Numbered from the stretch's first letter, positions 1-7,121 are shown. The stretch: 35,991 nt of DNA from an uncultured Oleiphilus sp. (GCA_913020045.1 CAJWBE010000036.1:1-35991); one strand, 5' to 3'. Numbers and translations: made by a program. The notes: generated by a model from the letters alone, not told the origin.

Positions 1-1
1 A

Positions 2-85
2 ATAGTGGTATCCGTCGGTGCATTCGACACAGAAGGTACCAAGTGTTTTAACGCCGACATTACTATGAACGTAAAGCACGCCTAA
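2..85 (+). CDS. C-terminal fragment of an unidentified protein (cut by window edge)
   Basis: The second forward frame is open from the first bases to a TAA at 83-85 and gives 27 residues ending in DITMNVKHA. The other forward frame I translated stops earlier. The residue mix (Val, Gly, Asp, Thr, one Cys) is compatible with the end of a secreted or beta-rich protein, but nothing in it is recognisable. It is followed directly by a perfect inverted repeat at 107-141, which fits the end of a transcription unit. Because the gene is truncated at the left edge, its identity and the reality of the frame are uncertain. Confidence 0.4.
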   Translation: MVVSVGAFDTEGTKCFNADITMNVKHA

Positions 86-106
86 GCGACATTCCTAGAA
101 GCCCCC

Positions 107-141
107 GACTTGTATTACTTGCCTAGCTTGTAATACAAGTC
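107..141. repeat. 12-bp perfect inverted repeat (hairpin or operator)
   Basis: GACTTGTATTAC at 107-118 is matched by its exact reverse complement at 130-141, with an 11-nt spacer. It sits between the end of the left-edge gene and the start of the WS/DGAT gene. No T-tract follows, so it is not a classical intrinsic terminator. It could be a hairpin that ends the upstream message or a dimeric repressor site upstream of the acyltransferase gene. Confidence 0.55.
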
Positions 142-254
142 TTACATCAACATGTCCTCATAACGCGACAAACCCAAATCGCCTCTTTTACTAAAGACAG
201 TTCAACAGCAATGCTCTAAAATCCGCGTTATCCACACCGATAAGAGACTGAACG

Positions 255-1874
255 ATGTCTAATAATAAAGTACTCACACCCGGCGATGCCTTTTTCTTGC
301 TGATTGAAAGTGATAAAACGCCTAGCCAAATTGGCTCACTGGCAAGAATGAAACTACCCCCTGGTGCCGACAAAAACTTCATTTTGGACATGGTTGAGGG
401 CTTTCGAAAATATCAACCGGCGGCTGCGCCCTACAATTTAAAGCTGGCGAAGCGAACGGCGACGAACCCAATGTACGCGTGGGAAACCGTCGACAGAGTG
501 GACATCAACTACCACTTACGGCACTCGGCACTTCCCTATCCTGGCGGCGAACGTGAACTCGCTATTCTGATCTCTCGACTACATAGCATTCCGCTCGATC
601 ACAATCGGCCAATGTGGGAATTCCATATTATCGAAGGCCTAGAGGACAACTGCTTTGCGATCTATAGCAAAATGCATCACGCATTAATTGATGGCGTAGC
701 TGGCTCTCGTTTGTTGCAACAATGGATGTCGCAAACCGAGCCAAAAGTAACGGCGAACTTCGTTCCGTTCTGGGCCATGCCTATCCCCAAAGGTAAAACT
801 AAACTTAAAGAACACGCCGCGCAAAAGGCGGTTCGTCGTGCCCCTAAATCATTGCTCGACAAACTATCAGGGCCGGTTAAGTCAGCCTTGGGTGTATTTG
901 ACGCCACACTCGAAAGTGTTCTGGGCTCGCGAAGCAAAAAGAACCCAAATCTCGTTGCGCCGTACAGCGCCCCAGAATCTATGTTGAATGTGCCGGTCGG
1001 CCCTCAGCGTCGTGTGAGTACAGTTGCCTTCACCACAGAGCGTTTACTCGCTATCGGTAAGCAACGCAATGGCACTCTCAACGATGTCGTGATGGCTATT
1101 TGTGGCGGTGCACTGCGCAATTATTTGATTGAGCAAAATGCCTTGCCAAGCAAACCTCTTGTGGCACAGGTGCCGGTTTCTTTTCGTGCAAAAGATGACC
1201 TCGGCGGTGGCAACTCAATAGGAATGGTACTTTCCTCACTCGGCACTGATGAGCCCGACACCCTCGCCCGCTTTGATAAAACGAAAGCCTCGATGTCCGC
1301 AGGCAAGTCCCTGCTTTCGAAAATGGACGCCCTTCAAATTACCGCTTACAGCGCCTTAATGACACTACCGTTTTCGGTCGGGCAGATGACAGGTTTCGGA
1401 AATAGTAAAAGTCGTCCGATGAGTAACGTCGTCATCTCCAACGTACCGGGGCCTCGCGAAAAGCGCTATCTCAACGGCGCCGAAGTCATCAATGTACACC
1501 CGGTATCCTTCGTTATGCAGGGACAAGCGCTAAACATCACGTTGTTTACCTATGCCGACCAAATCACCTTCGTGTTTACTGCCTGTCGCGAGTCATTACC
1601 AAGTGTTCAACGTTTGGTAGAGCACACGACCGAAGCACTAGAAGCGTTGGAAAACGAGCTACATATCACCAACAAAACGCCTGCGCCAAAAAAGCCAGTC
1701 AGCGCAAAGAAAAAGCCCGTCGCAACTAAACCAAAAACGACCAAAGCACCCGTTAAAAAACCTGTCGCCAAAAAGCCAGTTACCAAAAAGAAACCGGTAG
1801 CGAAAGCGGCACCCAAAGCGGTCAAGGCAGCACCTGCGGCCAAAACAAAAAAAGCGCCAGCCACTCCAAACTGA
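255..1874 (+). CDS. Wax ester synthase/diacylglycerol O-acyltransferase (WS/DGAT) with basic C-terminal tail
   Basis: This is a 539-aa WS/DGAT-family acyltransferase. Such enzymes join fatty acyl-CoA to fatty alcohols or diacylglycerol and make the wax ester or triacylglycerol of storage inclusions at the inner membrane. The catalytic motif HHALIDG (HHxxxDG) is at residues 141-147, the N-terminal block begins LTPGDAFFLLIE, and the second family block NDVVMAICGGALR is at about 276-288. SNVPGP, typical of the C-terminal WES_acyltransf domain, is near 395. The family usually ends at about 460-475. This protein continues with a 66-residue tail (474-539) holding 22 Lys, many Pro, Ala and Val, and no Asp or Glu, built from PVAKKP-like repeats. 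Such tails occur in histone H1-like proteins and in the phasin PhaF. The enzyme class is secure, the substrate preference is not. The ATG at 255 is the first start in frame with the family N-terminus. Confidence 0.92.
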   Translation: MSNNKVLTPGDAFFLLIESDKTPSQIGSLARMKLPPGADKNFILDMVEGFRKYQPAAAPYNLKLAKRTATNPMYAWETVDRVDINYHLRHSALPYPGGERELAILISRLHSIPLDHNRPMWEFHIIEGLEDNCFAIYSKMHHALIDGVAGSRLLQQWMSQTEPKVTANFVPFWAMPIPKGKTKLKEHAAQKAVRRAPKSLLDKLSGPVKSALGVFDATLESVLGSRSKKNPNLVAPYSAPESMLNVPVGPQRRVSTVAFTTERLLAIGKQRNGTLNDVVMAICGGALRNYLIEQNALPSKPLVAQVPVSFRAKDDLGGGNSIGMVLSSLGTDEPDTLARFDKTKASMSAGKSLLSKMDALQITAYSALMTLPFSVGQMTGFGNSKSRPMSNVVISNVPGPREKRYLNGAEVINVHPVSFVMQGQALNITLFTYADQITFVFTACRESLPSVQRLVEHTTEALEALENELHITNKTPAPKKPVSAKKKPVATKPKTTKAPVKKPVAKKPVTKKKPVAKAAPKAVKAAPAAKTKKAPATPN

Positions 1875-1917
1875 AGCAGGTAGCGCTTTAAAGGGAAAGT
1901 CGAAAAAAGCAGGAGGC

Positions 1918-1978
1918 AGACCACCTTAAAACCTTAGGCAAACAATCCTTGTCTACGGCTAAAGCGTGGTCTGTCCCC
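1918..1978. repeat. Small inverted-repeat element with GTGGTCTGTCCCC end
   Basis: CAGACCAC at 1918-1925 is the reverse complement of GTGGTCTG at 1966-1973. The right end continues as GTGGTCTGTCCCC (1966-1978). The same 13-mer occurs in reverse complement at 35862-35874, just before another mobile-element-like segment. It lies between two convergent genes. This is best read as the remnant of a small dispersed element. The family assignment is inference. Confidence 0.4.
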
Positions 1979-2004
1979 AACTACGATTCCAGACCCAATA
2001 AACC

Positions 2005-3390
2005 TTAACGTTTGTCTACGCCTTCCAGCGTGTAGCCTGCAATGTTTGACTTGAACACGCGCAAAGTACCTTGGCCTTCGTCTTCTTGAACCGCCTCAAA
2101 TTGATCCTTGTCTTTCTTCTTATTACCTGCCGATTTTGTGCGAAGCACAATCGCGTCAAGGTTACCCGCGCCGGCTTCTTCCAGCGTAAAACCCTCGCCA
2201 CCATTGTCCAAGGACTTAGATCGACTAACGATAACACTTACGTCACCCTCATCTTCTTCCGAGAGCTTAAAGCCATCATCATTATTCTCTTTCGCGATCG
2301 TTCGAACAAATGCCGAGTCAATGCTCCCTGGCCCCTCTTCGTCAAAATCGACACCTTCGTCCAAGTTACCTGCGATAGTAGACCCAACCATGAACGCGTA
2401 TAGGCTGCCTTCACCCGCCTCATCCAAGTCGATACCGTCATCCAGATCTAAGACAATTTCATACTCTTCTACTGAGCCATCATCATGCAGGCTGACCTCA
2501 CGCTCAAAGCATGTATCGTCTAAGGTTCCAGTTGGTAGAGCAGGAATTTCGCTCTCTTGAACCTCACCTTCGTCGTACTCACCATCTGACTCATAAGCGC
2601 CTAAAAGCGCTGGGTCACAGTATCCACCGTTATCAGTAAACTGGGTGCGAATGACATCAACGAAAATGCTTCCTTCATTCCCCTCGTCCAACTCAACACC
2701 GTCAGCACCAACCTTGGTAAATATAGAGTTGCGCGAGTAAAAATAGATGTCGCCTTCACCTCGGTCATCGACGCGCAAACCATCCGCATCAAACTTGCCA
2801 TTGCCGACATCAGCAATCGTTGAGTTAATCATTCTCACGTCAACAGACGCTGGAGAACCTTCACCGCCGCCACCAGAACCCGATCCACATTTATCAGCAA
2901 GACTGCAATCTGATATATGAACACCGTGGTTTGCAAATCCTTCGACATGAACATTTCGTAGCGACACGCTAACTGTGCCGGTTTGGTCATCGCGCACATC
3001 CACAAATATGCCTTTACCGGCGATTTCGCCGTCTAAGTCACCTCGATTAGATATGTCATACGCGCCCGGTTTCCCTTCCAATCGTAAATTTGAGAGATGA
3101 AGATCCGCCCCTTCGTTGATTGAAAGAAGCGTTTCATTCTTCGCCAAACTCAATGTCTGCCCCGAGCCAATCAAACGTAGGCTCTTGCTCTCGTCATAGT
3201 TAAGTGTCGACTCTAGATTAATGGTGCGAATACTAGGGAGAATATATATAACGCTAGCCTGCTTCGTCTCTAAGGCATGACGCAACGAACCGGCACCTGC
3301 GTCATTGCTATTAATGACCGCCGAAAAACCGCCCGCGTTGGCCCCCATTGACGCACTCAACATTGCCGCGCTCAACATTGTCTTTTTCAT
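2005..3390 (-). CDS. Secreted acidic repeat protein, probable right-handed beta-helix
   Basis: The predicted protein has 461 aa if it starts at the ATG at 3390, which is preceded by AAGGTG at a good distance. The open frame extends nine codons further upstream to 3417, but that start has no ribosome site. The N-terminus is a Sec signal peptide (MKKTMLSAAMLSASMGANA, then GG). The stretch after it contains SNDAGAGSLRHAL, the SLR-type opening common in polymorphic beta-helix surface proteins. The rest is made of imperfect repeats of roughly 30-45 residues with the pattern D/N-x-DG-hydrophobic-E-E-x-G-x-G-S/D-hydrophobic, strongly enriched in Asp, Glu and Gly. This suggests calcium-loaded beta-helix coils on the cell surface or outside the cell. 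No enzymatic motif is visible. It is convergent with the WS/DGAT gene. Confidence 0.75.
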   Translation of the reverse strand: MKKTMLSAAMLSASMGANAGGFSAVINSNDAGAGSLRHALETKQASVIYILPSIRTINLESTLNYDESKSLRLIGSGQTLSLAKNETLLSINEGADLHLSNLRLEGKPGAYDISNRGDLDGEIAGKGIFVDVRDDQTGTVSVSLRNVHVEGFANHGVHISDCSLADKCGSGSGGGGEGSPASVDVRMINSTIADVGNGKFDADGLRVDDRGEGDIYFYSRNSIFTKVGADGVELDEGNEGSIFVDVIRTQFTDNGGYCDPALLGAYESDGEYDEGEVQESEIPALPTGTLDDTCFEREVSLHDDGSVEEYEIVLDLDDGIDLDEAGEGSLYAFMVGSTIAGNLDEGVDFDEEGPGSIDSAFVRTIAKENNDDGFKLSEEDEGDVSVIVSRSKSLDNGGEGFTLEEAGAGNLDAIVLRTKSAGNKKKDKDQFEAVQEDEGQGTLRVFKSNIAGYTLEGVDKR

Positions 3391-3588
3391 TGCTGTATTC
3401 ACCTTGAGTTTCTCCATAATGTGTTAAGAACGCGTTAACGGTCTCACAGGCACATGACGGAAATATTTCAAGAATAAGAAATAGCGCCAATTCACTAAGA
3501 ATCAGCGTAAGAGTCGTTGTTTGAATAACGGCAACAAGTAAAACGACTGCGAAGATTTAATTACATCTATCGATGTCACCGCAGGGGG

Positions 3589-4695
3589 CTAATTTTTCAC
3601 CACGAGACGAAAGTTTTCATAGGCTAGTTGCGTTTTAGCTTGACGTGAAAAAGCTGACATTCCATCGATTTTTTTCAATAACTCATCTAACACGTTTTTG
3701 TCTTCAGCAGCATTGTATGTCGCCAAACTACGCTGGAACATCCAATACGAAAAAGGCGTAATAGCTCGTGTTGAGTGCACGCCTTCAATATCAAAATCGT
3801 GCTTCCCAATAACACGACTGACAGTTTTTTTGTCCGCATGCTCAGCACGCCATTTATCAAGTGCCGCGCCTGTTTTTTCGAGTACCGGAAACTGCTCTCG
3901 TGTCATGCGTTTTAGCACAGGTATCAGCGTTTGTGGAATGTCATCGTTTGGCAGAAAATCACCATACTGTGCGTCTTTCATCAGCTCTAAACGCTCAACC
4001 CACTTAGCAACATGCGGTGCCCTTTTCTTCATCATTTTACCGGGGTAAGGGTCACGATATAGATGCGCGTACAATGGCCCCAAAAAGCCATAATCACCAA
4101 TACTAGGTCTATTGCCTAACAAGTAAGGATACTTTTCCAAATGCACATTAAGATCATCTAGTAGGCCTTCATAACTTCGTTCAATCGCCTTGCCCATCGC
4201 CTTATCAATACCAAAATATGGCTTATACAAATTACCAAAAGCCATTGCGGGTACGGCACCCATTCCATATTGAAAAATAGACCAAGCATTGGGTATTGCG
4301 GTACTACCAAACTCTTTCAAAATAAAGCGCAAATTGTGGCACTTAAACTGCCAACGGTAGTGCATGGCGGGCATGACTAACCATTCATCCCCATAGCTTT
4401 CTAACAACGTTGCAACCAGCTTTTGTTTTGGTGTTTCTGGGTAAACTGAGTGTTCGGGAAACCGCGCTTCGAGGTAATCAATAATACAGGTTGTATCTTG
4501 AATACATTCATCATCAGGGGTGAGTAAAACAGGAATAATACGCTTACCAACACGAGGCATAATAACGTCGCTATATATTTTCATGGTCGATAACGTTTCA
4601 ACAAAAGGTATTTTCTTGTGCCTTAAATAGCCACGCACCTTGCCGCTATATAGTGAAACCTCTGTCCCTATGAGCTGGTATTGTTCAGCCGACAT
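3589..4695 (-). CDS. Glutathione S-transferase-family protein, long form
   Basis: This 368-aa protein has an N-terminal thioredoxin-fold GST domain (about 7-85). The active-site region reads SLYSGKVRGYLRHKKIPF, the cis-Pro is in the KRIIPVLL stretch, and DTTCIIDYLEARFP is the typical glutathione-binding Ser/Thr helix. A helical C-terminal domain follows (GNRPSIGDYGFLGPLYAHLYRDPYPG near 195-220). It is longer than the usual 200-230 aa, with about 120 extra residues after the GST fold. The likely catalytic residue is the Ser/Tyr near position 16. The substrate is unknown. Its ATG lies 3 bp beyond the stop of the small membrane-protein ORF upstream, so the two are probably translationally coupled. 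Confidence 0.8.
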   Translation of the reverse strand: MSAEQYQLIGTEVSLYSGKVRGYLRHKKIPFVETLSTMKIYSDVIMPRVGKRIIPVLLTPDDECIQDTTCIIDYLEARFPEHSVYPETPKQKLVATLLESYGDEWLVMPAMHYRWQFKCHNLRFILKEFGSTAIPNAWSIFQYGMGAVPAMAFGNLYKPYFGIDKAMGKAIERSYEGLLDDLNVHLEKYPYLLGNRPSIGDYGFLGPLYAHLYRDPYPGKMMKKRAPHVAKWVERLELMKDAQYGDFLPNDDIPQTLIPVLKRMTREQFPVLEKTGAALDKWRAEHADKKTVSRVIGKHDFDIEGVHSTRAITPFSYWMFQRSLATYNAAEDKNVLDELLKKIDGMSAFSRQAKTQLAYENFRLVVKN

Positions 4696-4698
4696 GCT

Positions 4699-4953
4699 CT
4701 ATTCCGTCTCTGTCATATTTGTAGTGCAAACATCATAACCGCAGATACAGGCAAGCATTAACGCATGTATTCGGTTTTCACCGTTCCATACTTTCCGCCC
4801 TAGGACAGGCACTCCCTTGCTGATCAAAGCTTCGTTAACGTTTTTATAAGCGCGGTCATTTATCAAATCAAATATGGAGAGCGGCATAACTAATAAGAAA
4901 ATCATGACAATGATGCCAATTATGATATTTAACACTTCCCCGAGAAATTTCAA
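4699..4953 (-). CDS. Small membrane protein upstream of GST
   Basis: An 84-aa ORF with one strongly hydrophobic segment (about residues 8-30: LNIIIGIIVMIFLLVMPLSIF) followed by a short soluble part with three cysteines. The only start that uses the full frame is TTG at 4953, since a TAG lies just upstream. A later ATG would cut into the membrane helix. Its stop is three bases before the GST start, which suggests an operon. I recognise no family. It is probably real because of the tight coupling and plausible topology, but the start is weak and no ribosome site is seen. Confidence 0.5.
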   Translation of the reverse strand: MKFLGEVLNIIIGIIVMIFLLVMPLSIFDLINDRAYKNVNEALISKGVPVLGRKVWNGENRIHALMLACICGYDVCTTNMTETE

Positions 4954-5031
4954 TTCTGGCGTCTAGCGCAGCAATACAGGACGGGAGCGAAGCGACGGTC
5001 CATCCCACGTTTCTTTGTGAGCGATCTTTGA

Positions 5032-5061
5032 TTGCTTGGTTATATTTTTTAGGCCTATAAT
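5032..5061 (+). promoter_or_regulatory. Candidate sigma-70 promoter of the toxin-antitoxin operon
   Basis: TTGCTT at 5032-5037 and a perfect TATAAT at 5056-5061 are separated by 18 bp. The -10 lies about 40 bp upstream of the antitoxin ATG and inside an inverted repeat (5049-5070), as expected for an autorepressed toxin-antitoxin promoter. Confidence 0.5.
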
Positions 5062-5070
5062 AAGACCTAA
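5049..5070. promoter_or_regulatory. Inverted-repeat operator over the toxin-antitoxin promoter
   Basis: TTAGGCCT (5049-5056) and AGACCTAA (5063-5070) form an inverted repeat with one mismatch in eight and a 6-nt centre. It covers the TATAAT box. Phd/YefM/StbD-type antitoxins bind such palindromes and repress their own operon, so this is the probable antitoxin operator. Confidence 0.5.
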
Positions 5071-5101
5071 TTAACGACCGCTTTATAGTACTGGTGATAT
5101 T

Positions 5102-5350
5102 ATGACAACTCGAATTTTGACCGAAGCCGCAGCAAGTATTAGTGAACTAAAGGCGAACCCAATGAAAGTTGCTTTAAGTGCCGACGGTGAACCAATTGCC
5201 GTACTTAACAGGAATGAAGCAGCCTTTTACTGTGTGCCAGCAGAAGCCTACGAGCACTTAATGGACAGAGTTGAAGACCTTGAACTGATTGCCCTTGCGG
5301 AACAAAGAAAAAATGAGGCGAGCGTTAAGGTTAGTTTAGATGACCTATGA
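5102..5350 (+). CDS. stbD: Antitoxin, Phd/YefM (StbD) family
   Basis: This 82-aa protein opens MTTRILTEAAASISELKANP, the DNA-binding N-terminus of StbD-like Phd/YefM antitoxins. The following PIAVLNRNEAAFYCVPAEAYE block is characteristic of that family. The C-terminus (KVSLDDL) is the toxin-neutralising tail. It should neutralise the adjacent RelE-like toxin and, with it, repress the operon at the palindrome just upstream. The last 11 bases overlap the toxin ORF. The family call is firm, the symbol follows the StbD/StbE naming. Confidence 0.88.
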   Translation: MTTRILTEAAASISELKANPMKVALSADGEPIAVLNRNEAAFYCVPAEAYEHLMDRVEDLELIALAEQRKNEASVKVSLDDL

Positions 5351-5627
5351 ACTTGAGTTTAAAAAGTCAGCCCTGAAAGAATGGAATAAGCTCGGCGCTA
5401 CTGTAAAAGAGCAATTTAAGAAGAAACTAACCGAGGTGTTAGAAGGCCCGCACATACCTGCTGCAAAACTCTCTGGCGCAAACGACCTATATAAAATAAA
5501 ACTACGACAGGCTGGTTACCGCTTAGTTTATGAAGTAAACAATGAAGTAATTACTGTAACCGTGGTTTCTGTTGGTAAACGTGAACGCGGTGATGTTTAT
5601 AAAACAGCAATAAAACGAATCAAATAG
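5340..5627 (+). CDS. stbE: Toxin, RelE/ParE superfamily (StbE-like)
   Basis: This 95-aa protein has the RelE fold pattern: an N-terminal strand (YELEFKKSALKEWNKL), two helices, and a C-terminal sheet with KLSGANDLYKIKLRQAGYRLVYEV and VVSVGKRERGDVYK. The basic residues in the central and C-terminal parts match the ribosome-dependent mRNA-cleaving RelE/StbE group. The start overlaps the antitoxin stop by 11 bp, so translation is coupled. The family is clear. mRNA cleavage activity is inferred from the family. Confidence 0.88.
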   Translation: MTYELEFKKSALKEWNKLGATVKEQFKKKLTEVLEGPHIPAAKLSGANDLYKIKLRQAGYRLVYEVNNEVITVTVVSVGKRERGDVYKTAIKRIK

Positions 5628-5668
5628 AAAGTTGGTGTTCCCTACAAAAAGTAGACTGCAGTAGCTCA

Positions 5669-5690
5669 GACTTGATCTGACAGTTACCCG
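5669..5690 (+). repeat. Partial copy of the right-edge mobile-element end
   Basis: GACTTGATCTGACA (5669-5682) followed immediately by GTTACCCG (5683-5690) matches GACTTAATCTGACA (35898-35911) and GTTACCCG (35933-35940) with one substitution. The 21 bp that separate the two blocks at the right edge, which contain a small hairpin, are absent here. This is a related but deleted copy. Confidence 0.45.
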
Positions 5691-6020
5691 CTTTTTACCG
5701 GTGCCTATTTAAAAAAGTGCCTGTCACATGTCTTCTTACTTCAGAAAATGCATTTTTGTAAGTCGGTCGTGGCGACGGGCATCTAACTTTTGACCACCCC
5801 CTAAGTCTCTGTTTTTTATCAGATAATTAGAATATAGTGGCATAGTTGGAAATATCCGTCATGAAGACGCATAAAAAAATAAGGGTAATCGCTGAGCCGT
5901 AAAAATAGCGATCACCACACCCATAAATGGCTCAACACTTCTTTACGTATTTCTATTGAGAGAACATAAAAAACACTAAATAAATGCGTCCCCTTTTATG
6001 ATTCGCGCAAAAGCGGGTCT

Positions 6021-6137
6021 TTATGGCGTCCCAAAAATCAGCTCTTCTCCAGACATATGGAACTTAAAATCCGAATTAAAGTAACCAGTATCATGAATGA
6101 TATAGCGACCAAAGGTCGCCGTGAATAAGGCTATCCT
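6021..6137 (-). pseudogene. Possible gene remnant downstream of pirin
   Basis: On the minus strand a frame ending at TAA 6021-6023 reads FGRYIIHDTGYFNS, then DFKFHMSGEELIFGTP. It looks like ordinary protein rather than shadow sequence, but has no start or ribosome site of its own. Another frame over 6090-6150 reads SLIHGDLWS, which resembles a kinase motif but soon stops. A 6-bp hairpin (GCGACC AAA GGTCGC, 6105-6119) lies inside. I do not recognise the family. Confidence 0.25.
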
Positions 6138-6148
6138 GGCCGCGCAGA

Positions 6149-7051
6149 TCAAACGAGTCGACCAGCTCGAAAATCGCTAATCGCCGTATCAATTTCGGCA
6201 CGCGTATTCATGACGAAGGGGCCATATTGCGCTATCGGCTCTTTCAGAGGCTTTCCGCTTAGAACCAGCAGGTTTGCTCCATCAGGGCCTGCATGCAAGT
6301 CCAATGACTCACCTTCGCTATAGATGCCCATCTGTCCACGCGCGAGTTTCTCTTCACCTTCCAAACTACCGCCAATGACATATACGGAGGCTGGAAATAG
6401 CGGATTGAACTGCAAACTTAACGCATCGTTTTTGGCGATTGTTACATCGAGCATCACAGGTTGTGTCGATAGCGGAGGAAGCGCGCCGCTCAGGTGCGCG
6501 GATTCTGTCATCGCCTTAGCAGCACTGTCCTTAGCAAACCCTTCGTTAAGGGTCATGCCACCTGCGCTTATTGTCACTTCTCCGGCAATCACAGCAACCT
6601 GACTGCCCTGATGGAATTCCTTAGTGGGAATGTCGGCAACACGAATATCTCGATAGGCTGCGGGCTTCATTTTTTCTGCTGCTGGCAGGTTTAACCACAA
6701 CTGAAAGCCGTGCAACAAGCCGCTCACTTGCTCTGGCTTTTCGGAATGCAATACGCCCTTTCCGGCGGTCATCCATTGCACATCGCCCGGGCCAATGACC
6801 CCCTCGTTTCCCATATGGTCGCGGTGCCGCATTCTTCCGGCCTTCATGTAGGTGATGGTTTCCATTCCACGATGTGGGTGCTCTGGAAAACCACCGATGT
6901 AATCCGCAGCGTCGTCAGAGTTAATCTCGTCAAGCATCAAAAATGGGTCGATCAGGGCGTTGATTCTCTCACCTGCAATTCGACTAATGCGCACGCCGTC
7001 GCCATCGCTGGTCGGACGTGCGGATAATGTTTGCTGTAGTGTTCTCATCAC
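6149..7051 (-). CDS. Pirin-family cupin protein (possible quercetinase-type dioxygenase)
   Basis: This 300-aa bicupin of the pirin family has the N-terminal cupin motif FPEHPHRGMETITYMKAGRMRHRDHMGNEG (about 54-84), which supplies the His and Glu metal ligands. GPGDVQWMTAGKGVLHSE is the second part of the same cupin. Pirins of this type bind Fe, and some open quercetin or act on quinone-like electrophiles. The start is preceded by AAGGAGAG. It is the last gene of the run doxX, azoR-like, hydroquinone reductase, pirin, and probably shares their LysR control. Confidence 0.9.
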   Translation of the reverse strand: MMRTLQQTLSARPTSDGDGVRISRIAGERINALIDPFLMLDEINSDDAADYIGGFPEHPHRGMETITYMKAGRMRHRDHMGNEGVIGPGDVQWMTAGKGVLHSEKPEQVSGLLHGFQLWLNLPAAEKMKPAAYRDIRVADIPTKEFHQGSQVAVIAGEVTISAGGMTLNEGFAKDSAAKAMTESAHLSGALPPLSTQPVMLDVTIAKNDALSLQFNPLFPASVYVIGGSLEGEEKLARGQMGIYSEGESLDLHAGPDGANLLVLSGKPLKEPIAQYGPFVMNTRAEIDTAISDFRAGRLV

Positions 7052-7092
7052 ACTCTCCTTCGTTTTAATTTTAAAGCTTCAACTCACGCGGC

Positions 7093-7121
7093 GACCTAAG
7101 CCTTAGTTCAAGCCTTAGGTC
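7093..7121. repeat. Intra-operon hairpin and CTAAGGCTT direct repeats
   Basis: GACCTAAG (7093-7100) and CTTAGGTC (7114-7121) form an 8-bp perfect inverted repeat at the end of the hydroquinone reductase gene. On the minus strand the unit CTAAGGCTT is repeated twice within it. It could lower read-through into pirin or stabilise the upstream mRNA 3' end. Confidence 0.45.

Larger units (their letters stand above)
5628..6148. other. Gene-poor spacer with mobile-element debris
   Basis: No intact gene is seen in about 520 bp. The left part (5669-5690) matches the start of the mobile-element-like segment at the right edge of the window. AAAAGTGCCTGTCAC at 5713-5727 resembles ends of small dispersed elements, which is inference. 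The right part (6021-6137) carries a short, coding-looking minus-strand remnant. The rest holds AT-rich sequence without recognisable signals. Confidence 0.5.

Noticed and set aside
1607-1924. 105-aa minus-strand ORF over the WS/DGAT tail
   Set aside because: Gly/Ala/Phe-rich translation is the mirror of the Lys/Pro/Ala codons of the tail, so it is a composition artefact.
1949-2030. Repeat of TTGTCTACG near the end of the acidic repeat gene
   Set aside because: Only nine bases match and the second copy is inside coding sequence; it is likely chance.
2071-2560. Long plus-strand ORFs antisense to the acidic repeat protein
   Set aside because: They are shadows of the repetitive minus-strand gene. 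Their composition (Ser/Pro-rich) mirrors the Asp/Glu/Gly codons opposite, and they lack starts with ribosome sites.
4954-5101. Possible integron attC site near the toxin-antitoxin pair
   Set aside because: The GC-rich stretch around 4970-5010 lacks the paired RYYYAAC/GTTRRRY core sites of attC.
6105-6119. GCGACC-AAA-GGTCGC hairpin as pirin terminator
   Set aside because: The stem is short and no T-tract follows on either strand, so I list it only as part of the spacer.
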